Positions 24,871-31,972 of a stretch of 37,361 nt of DNA are shown here, piece by piece. The notes under the pieces are model-generated. The model had not been told where the DNA came from, made no database searches, and saw only the letters and a list, made by a program, of their open reading frames with translations. The DNA is from Kitasatospora griseola (GTDB taxonomy: Bacteria; Actinomycetota; Actinomycetes; Streptomycetales; Streptomycetaceae), in contig NZ_BMRI01000018.1 in assembly GCF_014648555.1 (NCBI RefSeq), forward strand, positions 41,661 through 79,021, in the 5' to 3' direction. The position numbers and the translations under genes are program-made. The first letter of the stretch is position 1. Every line of letters begins with the position of its first letter.

Positions 24871-25815
24871 TCAGGCGGAGCGGTGGGCGCGGCGCCAGTG
24901 CGCGGGGCTGGCGCCGCGGGCGCGCTTGAAGGCGGTGCTGAAGGCGAACGCGTCCTCGTAGCCGACCTCGCGTGCGACGGCAGCGACGGTGCGGTCGGTG
25001 TCACGCAGCCGGTCGGCGGCCAGGGTCATCCGCCAGCCGGTGAGGTAGCCGAGCGGGGGTTCGCCGACGGCGGCGGTGAAGTGCGCGGCGAACGTGGCCC
25101 GGGACTGCCCGACCTTCGCGGCGAGTTCGGCCACCGTCCAGCGGTGCCCGGGGTTCTCGTGCAGCAGCCGCAGCGCCTCGCCGATCGCGGGGGCGGCCAA
25201 CGCCCGGTGCCAGGACGGCACTCGGGCGTCCGGACGGGCGCACCACTCGCGCAGCGCGAGGACCAGGACCAGGTCCAGCAGCCGTTCGAGGACGGCGTCC
25301 TGGCCGGGCGCCTCGTGGGCGGTCTCGGCGGCGAGCAGTTCGAGGACGGCGCGGGTGCGCGGCCCGGCGGGGACCACGGCCAGTGGGCTGAGGGTGCGCA
25401 GCAGACGTTCGCCGACCTCCCCGCGGATCTCGTACGCGCCGCGCAGCAGGGTGGTGGCGCCGGGCAGCCCGTCGCCGTAGGTGCGGGGCGCGAGCGGCTG
25501 CTGGGCGGGGGCGTCGGCGTCGATCAGGTGTTTGCGCCCGTCGCGGACGACCATCTGCGGCGGGGTGTCCGGGGAGTCGGCGATGGTGTACTGGGCGGTG
25601 CCGCTGACCAGTGCGATGTCTCCGGCGGCCAGCCGGACGGGCGCGGCCCCCGGGTCGTCGTCGAGCCGGACGCTCGCCCGGCCGCCGAGGGTGGCGACGA
25701 CGGTGAGCGGCGGGGCGTCGGCGAAGGTCGTCGCCCACGGGGGCCGCTGGATCAGTTGCCGGATCTGCGCGTTGGTGGCGCGGGCCCGGTGCAGCAGATC
25801 GCTCAGAACATCCAT
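24871..25815 (-). CDS. AraC-family transcriptional regulator with cupin-type sensor domain
   Basis: The 314-residue product starts at ATG 25815 (MDVLSDLLHRARATNAQIR); no ribosome site is present, and a TAACGT element 8 bases upstream suggests a leaderless mRNA. Residues of about 5-190 resemble the AraC cupin_6 ligand-binding domain (GGRASVRLDD, RLAAGDIALVSGTAQYTI). Residues of about 215-310 are the AraC double helix-turn-helix (WTVAELAAKVGQSRATFAAHF, VAAVAREVGYEDAFAFSTAFKRARGASPAHWRR). It is divergent from the NmrA-like gene, 83 bp apart, and probably controls it. Confidence 0.93.
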   Translation of the reverse strand: MDVLSDLLHRARATNAQIRQLIQRPPWATTFADAPPLTVVATLGGRASVRLDDDPGAAPVRLAAGDIALVSGTAQYTIADSPDTPPQMVVRDGRKHLIDADAPAQQPLAPRTYGDGLPGATTLLRGAYEIRGEVGERLLRTLSPLAVVPAGPRTRAVLELLAAETAHEAPGQDAVLERLLDLVLVLALREWCARPDARVPSWHRALAAPAIGEALRLLHENPGHRWTVAELAAKVGQSRATFAAHFTAAVGEPPLGYLTGWRMTLAADRLRDTDRTVAAVAREVGYEDAFAFSTAFKRARGASPAHWRRAHRSA

Positions 25816-25829
25816 GTGACGCCACGTTA

Positions 25830-25871
25830 GACGATCACGAAGGTCTGCGCGACGATCTCCCATGGATCGTC
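25830..25871. promoter_or_regulatory. GACGATC repeats, candidate AraC-type operator
   Basis: GACGATC occurs at 25830-25836 and 25851-25857, 21 bp apart (two helical turns), and its inverse GATCGTC lies at 25865-25871. Direct repeats at this spacing are the usual form of AraC-family sites. They fill the space between the divergent AraC and NmrA-like genes. Confidence 0.5.
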
Positions 25872-25898
25872 CGAACTCGGCGCGGTTGGCTGAGGGGC

Positions 25899-26732
25899 AT
25901 GAAGAGCATCCTGGTTCTCGGCGGCACCGGCACGACCGGCCGCCGCATCGCCCGCCGGCTGTCCGCCGACGGCCTGCCCGTCCGTACCGCGTCCCGCACC
26001 GGCGGCGACGTCCGGTTCGACCTCGACGATCCGACGACCTGGGGGCCCGCGCTGGACGGGGCCGGCGCGATGTACCTGCTGGAGCCCGCTCTGCGCCCGG
26101 GCGCCGACCGGCACCGCATTGCCCGCCTGGTGTCCGAGGCGGTCGCGGCGGGCGTGACCCGGCTGGTGCTGCTGTCCGCGTACGGGGTGGGCGAGGCAGA
26201 CGACGGTCACCCGTTGAAGTCGGCCGAGCAGGCCGTCCGCGGCTCCGGCGTCGACTGGACGATCCTGCAGCCCGACTGGTTCGCGCAGAACTTCAGCGAG
26301 TCGTTCTGGCTGCCGGGCGTCCGCTCCGGCACGCTCGCCGCCCCGACCGGCGACGGGCGCACCCCGTTCGTCGACGCCGAGGACATCGCCGCGGTCGCCG
26401 CCGCCGCCCTGACGGAGGATCGCCACCGCGGCCGCACCTATCGGCTGACCGGCCCGGCCGCGCTCTCCTTCGACGAGGCGCTCGACGTGATCGCCGCCGC
26501 GACCGGCCGGACGCTCCGTCACCTCGACGTCCCCGCCGCCGCGTTCGCGGACCGGCTGACCGGGGAGGGCGTCCCGGCGGCGGCCGCCCGGCTGCTCACC
26601 GGCCTGCTGGTGGACGTCCGCGAGGGCCGCGGCGCCACCGTCTCCGACGGCGTCCAGCAGGCCCTCGGCCGACCGCCCCGCTCCTTCGAACAGTTCGTCG
26701 ACGAGGCGGCCGCGGCCGGGCGCTGGGCCTGA
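25899..26732 (+). CDS. NmrA-like NAD(P)-binding protein (atypical SDR)
   Basis: ATG 25899 follows a GAGGGG site. The 277-residue product opens with MKSILVLGGTGTTGRRIARR, a Rossmann GGTGTTGR dinucleotide-binding motif (residues 8-15). LVLLSAYGVG and VDWTILQPDWFAQNF are typical of the NmrA/NAD(P)H-dependent oxidoreductase group, which lacks the classic catalytic Tyr-x3-Lys of SDRs. Members act as redox sensors, quinone reductases or nucleoside-sugar-type epimerases, so the exact reaction is open. Divergent pairing with an AraC regulator suggests ligand-induced expression. Confidence 0.9.
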   Translation: MKSILVLGGTGTTGRRIARRLSADGLPVRTASRTGGDVRFDLDDPTTWGPALDGAGAMYLLEPALRPGADRHRIARLVSEAVAAGVTRLVLLSAYGVGEADDGHPLKSAEQAVRGSGVDWTILQPDWFAQNFSESFWLPGVRSGTLAAPTGDGRTPFVDAEDIAAVAAAALTEDRHRGRTYRLTGPAALSFDEALDVIAAATGRTLRHLDVPAAAFADRLTGEGVPAAAARLLTGLLVDVREGRGATVSDGVQQALGRPPRSFEQFVDEAAAAGRWA

Positions 26733-26771
26733 GCCGGCCGCCGGATCGCACCGGGGCCCGCGCCCCGCCGG

Positions 26772-27089
26772 TCAGGACAGGCGGGTGCGGGCTCCGGTGG
26801 GGCGGGTCCGGCCGCGGGAGGTGGGGGCGGGGCGGGTCGGCCGGCGGTCCCGGCGCGGCTGGTCGCGGCGCGACTGCTCACGGCCGGCGAGGGCGGCCTT
26901 GAGGGCGCGGACGGCCAGCAGGACGGCGACGGCCGCGAGTTCGGTGGGCTCGGCGGTGCCGCTGCGGGCGGCCGCCGCCTGGCACACCGAGCACCAGACG
27001 GCGCTGGCCCGGCCGCCGTCGGGGTAGTGCAGGGCGGGCGGCACCAGGTAGTGGCAGCCGCAGCTCTGGCAGACGAAGACCAGCCTCAT
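26772..27089 (-). CDS. Small Cys-containing protein with basic tail
   Basis: The 105-residue product starts at ATG 27089, which overlaps the stop codon of the upstream gene as ATGA, with GGGGGTGG just before. The N-terminal 40 residues carry two Cys pairs, VCQSCGCHY and WCSVCQ, a likely zinc-binding treble-clef or ribbon. A helical segment (TELAAVAVLLAVRALKAALAG) follows. The last 35 residues are very basic and Pro/Arg-rich (SRRDQPRRDRRPTRP), which suggests nucleic-acid contact. I recognise no named family. Translation is probably coupled to the 53-residue gene upstream. Confidence 0.72.
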   Translation of the reverse strand: MRLVFVCQSCGCHYLVPPALHYPDGGRASAVWCSVCQAAAARSGTAEPTELAAVAVLLAVRALKAALAGREQSRRDQPRRDRRPTRPAPTSRGRTRPTGARTRLS

Positions 27090-27247
27090 CGGTGCACCAC
27101 CCCCGAGCCCGCACACACCGTGCACGGCGACCAGAAGGTGCGCCGCACGGGCTGCTGCCACCCCTGGCCGTCGGTCTCCACGGAGTGCTCGGTCTTCTCC
27201 GTGCCGCGCGCCCCGGCGCAGCCCGGGCAGGTCTGCTGCTCGGTCAT
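27086..27247 (-). CDS. Small DnaJ-type zinc-ribbon protein, 53 residues
   Basis: ATG 27247 follows a GGAGGTGG site. The product holds two CxxCxG motifs, TCPGCAG near the N-terminus and CTVCAGSG near the C-terminus, the same module that forms a zinc centre in the DnaJ cysteine-rich domain. The middle is charged (RGTEKTEHSVETDG). No J-domain is present, so it is not DnaJ itself. It overlaps the next gene by an ATGA junction, so the two Cys-rich proteins are probably made together. Confidence 0.78.
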   Translation of the reverse strand: MTEQQTCPGCAGARGTEKTEHSVETDGQGWQQPVRRTFWSPCTVCAGSGVVHR

Positions 27248-27448
27248 CGTCCACCTCCAGAACACAGACCGTAGCGTGTCGACCCCGGTGAGCGACAGCC
27301 GTTCGCCGTCGGACCACTCACGGATGCAGCACCGACCGCGCACCCACCGCGCGCGCCACGGCGCCCCGCGCCGGTCTCGCCCCCCTTGCGCGCCCCCGTC
27401 GACCCGCCCCGTCGACCCCTGCCGCCGACCCGTGCCGGTGACCCGCCG

Positions 27449-27742
27449 TCAGCCGGTGGGCCAGTCCGCCGGCGAGGCCTCGACGTCGTTGCCGCGCACC
27501 CACACGGTGGAGACGCCGAGCAGGCGACGCATCACCGCGAAGCCGCCTTCCCACCCGCCGGGCAGCCGCAGCCGCCCGGAGCGCACGCTGCCCGCACTGA
27601 ACCGGGTGTCCCCGCTCTCCAGCACCCCGGTCCAACCGGGCAGGCCGAGTTCGGGGACGTTTCCGGTCAGTTCCACCTGGACGGGGATCTCCAGTCCGTC
27701 GGCCAACAGCAGGGCGGGGCCCCGGTACACGGGTGTGCTCAT
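27449..27742 (-). CDS. Hypothetical protein, 97 residues (DUF4873-like)
   Basis: The start is ATG 27742 (MSTPVYRGPALLLADG); a weak CAGG stretch precedes it. The product is beta-rich (ALLLADGLEIPVQVELTGNVPELG, WTGVLESG, GRLRLPGG) and has no signal or membrane segment. The opening YxGxAxLxxxGxxxxVxVxLxG pattern resembles DUF4873 proteins, small beta-barrel-like domains of unknown role; this match is by eye and tentative. It is separated from its neighbours by 100-200 bp on both sides and is probably transcribed alone. Confidence 0.65.
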   Translation of the reverse strand: MSTPVYRGPALLLADGLEIPVQVELTGNVPELGLPGWTGVLESGDTRFSAGSVRSGRLRLPGGWEGGFAVMRRLLGVSTVWVRGNDVEASPADWPTG

Positions 27743-27844
27743 GCGTAGAGCCTGCTTGACCTGCCGGTATCTACGCAAATCCCGCAATCCCGACGGACCC
27801 GGGCAGCCCCCGGCGACCCCGCCAGCCGAAATGCTGACGGCCGG

Positions 27845-28063
27845 TCAGTTCGGGTACGGCCAGCGGTATCCGAGCTCCTCGGCGCGCTCCCGACTCCCGG
27901 CGACCACCCGGGCGTACCGCTTGGGATCCTGCCGGGCCAACCGCCGGAGGGCAGCGGCGGCCTGGGATTCGGGCGGGGCGCCGTCGTCGGGGATGGTCCA
28001 GCGGAAGCCCAGGGGTCGTCCGCTCAGCAGCTGCCTGAGCTTCCGCCCAGGGGGGTCGCTCAG
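27845..28063 (-). CDS. Small ORF without a canonical start, apparently beginning at CTG
   Basis: On the minus strand a frame ending at TGA 27845-27847 has strong actinobacterial codon bias (mostly G/C third positions) and a protein-like translation, including KLRQLLSGRPLGFRWTIPDD, ALRRLARQDPKRYARVVAG and a final GYRWPYPN. It has no ATG or GTG start of useful length. The best candidate is CTG at 28061-28063, which overlaps the upstream stop codon as CTGA, just as ATGA junctions do, giving 72 residues beginning (L/M)SDPPGRK. Alternatives are a start codon lost by mutation (pseudogene), a frameshift from the upstream gene, or a sequencing error. No function is recognised. Confidence 0.5.
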   Translation of the reverse strand: MSDPPGRKLRQLLSGRPLGFRWTIPDDGAPPESQAAAALRRLARQDPKRYARVVAGSRERAEELGYRWPYPN

Positions 28064-28347
28064 CGGCTGCCGAGGCGGCGTTCCAGCTCCTCCAGGTAGC
28101 TGTCGCCGTAGGCGTCCGCGAGGTCGTCCAGGTCGATCATCGGAGGAATGTCGATCACGGGCTGACGCTCGATCAGGAACGCCACGGTCTCGTGCACCAC
28201 GCGCCCCTCTTCGACCTCCGGGAGCCCGGTCCGGTCGAACACGCCGTCGGTGACCCGGATCTGGGTGGAGGCCTGGGCCGAGCCCTGCTCGACCCGGACC
28301 AGGTATTCGCGGTCGCCCAGGGGCTCCACCCGGATGTCAGCTGCCAT
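28060..28347 (-). CDS. Small acidic hypothetical protein, 95 residues
   Basis: ATG 28347 follows a GGAAGGA site. The product is acidic and compact: a beta-rich first half (DIRVEPLGDREYLVRVEQG, STQIRVTDGVF) and a helical second half (EEGRVVHETVAFLIERQ, LDDLADAYGDSYLEELERRLG). Proteins of this size and layout are common in actinobacteria and have no assigned role. Its stop codon overlaps the presumed CTG start of the next small ORF, so the two may form one unit. Confidence 0.78.
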   Translation of the reverse strand: MAADIRVEPLGDREYLVRVEQGSAQASTQIRVTDGVFDRTGLPEVEEGRVVHETVAFLIERQPVIDIPPMIDLDDLADAYGDSYLEELERRLGSR

Positions 28348-28448
28348 GGCGCAGGTCGTCCTTCCCTCGGTGCTCGGCCGTCGGGGCCGTGCCGGTCATG
28401 GGTGCCGACGCCGCGCGGCCGACCCGCCGGGCGCCGGGCGTCTCCACC

Positions 28449-29153
28449 TTACGACCTGCTGACGCCGTCTCCCGCCAGGCCCTGCCCGTCCCGCGCCCCG
28501 GGGACGGCGGCTGACGGCTCGTCGGCGGCATGCAGCGCAAGGTAGGTCCAGCTGACGCCGGCCCTGGCGTGCGGGTCCTCGCGGTGGGCGAGGTGCAGCG
28601 GCGCCAGCCCGTTGGCGCGGGCCAGGGCGACCGTCTCAGGTGCGCCGACCGGGAACATCCGGCGGCCGGGCGGCACCGGGCCGTGGCGCAGCGAGAGGAC
28701 GATCCGGCCGCCGTCGGCGAGCAGGCGGGACAGGGTGGCCATGGCGGCGGCGCGCTGTTCGGCGTCGAGGTGCATCCAGACGGCGGTGAGCAGGATCAGC
28801 TCGTAGCGGTCGGCGCGGGCGGTGAGTTCGGGCAGCTGCGGGAGGGCGTCGTCGACCCAGTCGACGGCGTGCCGGGCGTGCCGGGCGCGGGCGAGTTCGC
28901 GCATCGCGGCGGTGGGTTCGACGGCGGTGACGCGGTGCCCGGCGGCGGCGAGGGCGGCGGCGTCGCGTCCGCTGCCCGCGCCGATGTCGAGCACGGCGGC
29001 GGGCCGGGTCGGGAACAGGTGGAGCACCTCGCGGTGGACCTCCGCGAAGCTCACGCTCTCGTACTGTTCGACCAGGGCTTCGGCGGCGTCGGCGTATCCG
29101 GCGGTGCTGTCCATGGCCGACAGGGTGCCGGGGTCCGTGGGTTCGCTGTTCAC
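28449..29153 (-). CDS. Class I SAM-dependent methyltransferase
   Basis: The 234-residue product is taken from GTG 29153; a TAGCGT element 6 bases before it suggests a leaderless mRNA. ATG 29114 is an alternative. Residues of about 50-75 contain the SAM-binding motif I AAVLDIGAGSGRDAAALAAAG, with the acidic end of strand 2 in VTAVEP. YELILLTAVWMHLD and LADGGRIVLSLRHGP are motifs typical of methyltransferase_11/12 relatives. The substrate is not evident. The C-terminal tail is Ala/Gly/Asp-rich and low in complexity. It lies 53 bp downstream of the DUF1906 gene. Confidence 0.88.
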   Translation of the reverse strand: MNSEPTDPGTLSAMDSTAGYADAAEALVEQYESVSFAEVHREVLHLFPTRPAAVLDIGAGSGRDAAALAAAGHRVTAVEPTAAMRELARARHARHAVDWVDDALPQLPELTARADRYELILLTAVWMHLDAEQRAAAMATLSRLLADGGRIVLSLRHGPVPPGRRMFPVGAPETVALARANGLAPLHLAHREDPHARAGVSWTYLALHAADEPSAAVPGARDGQGLAGDGVSRS

Positions 29154-29206
29154 AGCGGCACGCTAGCGCACCCCGGCATCGCCGGCTCCCCTGCCCCGAC
29201 GGGCCG

Positions 29207-30277
29207 TCAGCCGACGACGGCGACGGGCGCGTCCCAGGCGTTGCGGTCGACGGTGAGCGCGGCGCCGCCGTAGGTCTCCTTCTGGTTGACCTGGTACTGG
29301 TGGGCGCGGCGGTGGCCGGCGTACAGGCCGCCGGCGAACGGGAAGCTGCCGGTGGTGTCGGCGGCGCCGTCGTAGCGGGCGTACCAGAGGGCGTCGGGCA
29401 GGTCGGCGGCGCCGGCCCCGGCGGCCTGGGCGATGCCGGCGGCGCTGGACGAGGCGAAGCCGTAGAACCCGGCCCAGTAGCCGGAGTTGTGCACGGCGCG
29501 GTTCCAGGACTGGGTGTACGCGAGGACGGCGTCGGCGCAGCCGGTGTCGGCGGTGTTGTACGCCTCGACGTCGAGGTAGAGGGTGCTGCCGGCGCGCATG
29601 CCGAGGGCGGCCGCCTTGGCGACGGCGTCGTTGCCGTCGCTGGTGCCGAGCGTGGTGGCGGTGTCGGCGGTGAGCTTCTCGGGGCTGTTGCCGGTCTGGC
29701 ACGGGGGCTGCGCGCCGACGTACAGCGGGACGAGCTTCCAGCCGGTGTTGGTGACGGAGCCGACCCAGCCGGCGGTGAGCTGGGGCTGGGCGCAGCCGCG
29801 GTTCCTGCCGCCGATGTAGACGGCGGCGGCGCCGTACGGGGAGGTGCCGTACCAGGCGTTCATGGTGGCGAGCGGGGGTGCGGTGCAGGTGTCGAAGGCG
29901 AGTCCGGTGAACGTCGCGGGGGCGGTGCCGGGCTTGGCGGCCGGTGCGGCGTTGCGGGCGGCCGCGGGGGCGGTGGCGCCGGCGGAGGCCGAGGGGGCGG
30001 CGGATCCGGAGGGCTTCGCGGAGGCGGAGGCCGACGGGGAGGCCGAGGTGGAGGGGGACGCGGACGGGGAGGCGCTGTCGCCGGGCGCGGGTGCGGTGTC
30101 CGGGTCGGTGGGGGCGCTCGCGGCGGGTTCGGCGGCGCGCGGGGCGGGGTGGTCCTTGGTGGTGGCGGCGAGGGCGGCGACGCCGCTGCCGATGACCAGG
30201 ACGGTGGCGGCGGAGAGCAGGACGGCACGGCGGCCCCGGGGGCGGCGGGACGATGCGCGGGCGCGGCGGTGCGACAC
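29207..30277 (-). CDS. Secreted DUF1906 (glycoside-hydrolase-like) protein with Ser/Pro/Ala linker
   Basis: GTG 30277 is chosen for its AGGAGAG site; longer frames upstream lack one. The 356-residue product has a basic N-terminus (SHRRARASSRRPRGRR) and one hydrophobic segment (about 20-38), a signal peptide or anchor. A low-complexity Ala/Ser/Pro linker (about 45-125) crosses the wall space. The C-terminal domain (from about 140) starts GLAFDTCTAPPLATMNAW and contains AVYIGGRNRGC, LVPLYVGAQPPC, TLYLDVEAYN and a late DALWYARYDG. This is the Rv2525c-like DUF1906 TIM-barrel fold, related to GH25, with the DVE as possible active acids. Action on cell wall polymers is likely but unproven. Confidence 0.88.
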   Translation of the reverse strand: MSHRRARASSRRPRGRRAVLLSAATVLVIGSGVAALAATTKDHPAPRAAEPAASAPTDPDTAPAPGDSASPSASPSTSASPSASASAKPSGSAAPSASAGATAPAAARNAAPAAKPGTAPATFTGLAFDTCTAPPLATMNAWYGTSPYGAAAVYIGGRNRGCAQPQLTAGWVGSVTNTGWKLVPLYVGAQPPCQTGNSPEKLTADTATTLGTSDGNDAVAKAAALGMRAGSTLYLDVEAYNTADTGCADAVLAYTQSWNRAVHNSGYWAGFYGFASSSAAGIAQAAGAGAADLPDALWYARYDGAADTTGSFPFAGGLYAGHRRAHQYQVNQKETYGGAALTVDRNAWDAPVAVVG

Positions 30278-30403
30278 GGGGCTCTCCTGGGCGAAACAGG
30301 GCGGAACGGGGCAGAACGAGGTGGGGGGGAGGGTACGGCGAGCATGATCACCGCGGGTGCCGCACACCATAGCGGGTCCTCGGTCAACTGCTTGTTCGCG
30401 TTC

Positions 30404-30417
30404 GGTAAACGCTTTCC
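30404..30417. promoter_or_regulatory. GGTAAACGCTTTCC, LacI-family-like site
   Basis: The 14-mer lies in the region shared by the divergent DUF1906 gene (start 30277) and BlaI-type gene (start 30506). It has the central CG and AA/TT layout of LacI-family operators, and differs by one base from two copies at 34028 and 34061. Confidence 0.35.
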
Positions 30418-30505
30418 CGCTCCGTCCCGCCGGGTGGGCGGCCCCTAGGATGGGGGTGAACAGTCCGAGTCGAGCGCGGGGCGGCCGCGGCGGAGGGAGT
30501 CTCCG

Positions 30506-30958
30506 ATGGAGTTGGCGGGCCCCGATCCGGAGATGGGCGAGTCCGGTGACGGCGAGGAGGGCGGCCGGCGGCGCCGCGGCCAGGGTGAGCTGGCGACCGA
30601 GGTGCTCACGGTGCTGCACGGCGCGCCGGGGCCGGTGACGGCGTCCTGGGTGCAGGAGCAGCTGGGCGGCGAGCTGGCGTACACCACGGTGATGACGATC
30701 CTGTCGCGGCTGCTGGCGAAGCAGGCGGTGTCGCGCAGCCGGGTCGGGCGGGCGTACGTGTGGTCGGCGGCGGCGGACGCGGCGGCGGGTCTGACGGCCC
30801 GCCGGATGCGCCGGCTGCTGGACACCGAGCCGGACCGGGACGCGGTGCTGGCGAGTTTCGTGACGGCGTTGACGCCCGAGGACGAGCAGCTGCTGCGGTC
30901 GCTGCTGAACGCGGCGGACCCGCCGGGGAGCGGCGCGGGCCGGGGCGGCGGGGGCTGA
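30506..30958 (+). CDS. BlaI/MecI/CopY-family transcriptional repressor
   Basis: ATG 30506 follows a GGAGGGAG site. The 150-residue product contains a winged helix typical of the family (about 27-100): LATEVLTVLHGAPGPVTASWVQEQL, AYTTVMTILSRLLAKQAVSRSRVGRAYVWSAA. The C-terminal helices mediate dimerisation (MRRLLDTEPDRDAVLASFV, TPEDEQLLRSLL). Members repress a target operon until cleaved or released through a membrane peptidase partner. The M56-type peptidase gene follows after 3 bp, so this looks like a BlaI/BlaR-like pair. No beta-lactamase gene is adjacent, and no TACANNTGTA-type operator was found in its promoter region. Confidence 0.93.
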   Translation: MELAGPDPEMGESGDGEEGGRRRRGQGELATEVLTVLHGAPGPVTASWVQEQLGGELAYTTVMTILSRLLAKQAVSRSRVGRAYVWSAAADAAAGLTARRMRRLLDTEPDRDAVLASFVTALTPEDEQLLRSLLNAADPPGSGAGRGGGG

Positions 30959-30961
30959 TCC

Positions 30962-31894
30962 ATGGGCTTCTTCGTCTTCCTCCCGCTGGTGCTGCCGTTG
31001 ACCTCGTGGCCGATCGCGCGGCTGGCTGAGCACCATCTGCACCCGCGTCGCGCGGTGCGGCTGCTGAGCTGGATCGGCGTGTCGATGGCGGTGTGCAGCA
31101 CGCTGGCGCTGGGGCTGCTGTTCGTGGTGGGCACCGCGCAGATTCCGGGCAACCCGCTGCCGGACAGCTGGTCGGATCCGGAGATCCGGACGGCGGTGCC
31201 GTTCCACGAGGAAGTGGGCACGGCCGCGGTCGTCGGTCTGGTGACGGTGCTGACGGCGTGTTCGCGCTCGTTGCGCCGTCATCTGCGGATCCGGGCGCGG
31301 GCGCAGCGGGCGCTGGCGCCGATGCCGCTGGATTCGGACCTGGTGGTGCTGCCGGACCCGGAGCCGTACGCGTACGCGGTGCCGGGCGTGCCGGGCCGGG
31401 TGGTGGTGTCGACGGCGATGATGGACAGCCTGGACGCCGACGAGCAGCGGGCGCTGTTGGCGCACGAGCGCTCGCACCTGGCGAACCGTCACCACCGCTA
31501 CCTGCTGGCGGCGCAGTTGGCGAGCTGCGTGAACCCGTTCCTGCGGCCGTTGCAGAAGGCGGTCGGCTATGCGACGGAGCGGTGGGCGGACGAGGAGGCC
31601 GCGGGTTCGGTGGGCGACCGCCGGCTGACGGCCCGCGCGGTGGCCCGGGCGGCGCTGGTGACGCGCTCCGCGGTGCCGGCCCCGTCGTTCGCGGCGTTCG
31701 CCGCCCCGGGCCCGGTCCCCCGCCGGGTGACGGCCCTGCTCAGCCCGGCCCTGGGCGAGTCCTGGCCGCCGCCGGCCAGTCCGGCCGGTCTGGCGGCGAT
31801 GGTCGCGGCGGCGGGCACGGCGGCCTCCGCGGTCTTCGCGCTGAACGCGGCGGTGGCGCTGCTGCTGCTGGTGAAGGCCGCCACGCCCTGGTAG
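30962..31894 (+). CDS. M56/M48-type membrane metallopeptidase (BlaR1-like)
   Basis: The gene starts 3 bp after the repressor stop and is probably translationally coupled. The 310-residue product has membrane segments near residues 3-20, 33-57, 85-100 and 280-306. The zinc motif HERSH (168-172, in ALLAHERSHLANRHH) is followed by an acidic segment with ERWADEEA, a usual third-ligand region. The preceding PGRVVVSTAMMDSL is typical of the M48/M56 group. It lacks the penicillin-binding sensor domain of true BlaR1. The presumed role is to cleave or inactivate the BlaI-like repressor or process membrane proteins. Confidence 0.92.
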   Translation: MGFFVFLPLVLPLTSWPIARLAEHHLHPRRAVRLLSWIGVSMAVCSTLALGLLFVVGTAQIPGNPLPDSWSDPEIRTAVPFHEEVGTAAVVGLVTVLTACSRSLRRHLRIRARAQRALAPMPLDSDLVVLPDPEPYAYAVPGVPGRVVVSTAMMDSLDADEQRALLAHERSHLANRHHRYLLAAQLASCVNPFLRPLQKAVGYATERWADEEAAGSVGDRRLTARAVARAALVTRSAVPAPSFAAFAAPGPVPRRVTALLSPALGESWPPPASPAGLAAMVAAAGTAASAVFALNAAVALLLLVKAATPW

Positions 31895-31913
31895 CCCGGC
31901 CCTCGACCAATGG

Positions 31914-31944
31914 GAAGGCCCCCGCTGCTTCGGCGGGGGCCTTC
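31914..31944. terminator. Bidirectional hairpin between convergent peptidase and LCP genes
   Basis: GAAGGCCCCCGC (31914-31925) and GCGGGGGCCTTC (31933-31944) are exact 12-bp arms around a TGCTTCG loop, lying between the convergent stops at 31894 and 31973. Confidence 0.88.
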
Positions 31945-31972
31945 TCTCGTCCCTGCGGGCTCCGGGCGGGTG

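Noticed and set aside
30278..30505. Search for a BlaI operator (TACANNTGTA)
   Set aside because: No such palindrome was found in this region by eye.
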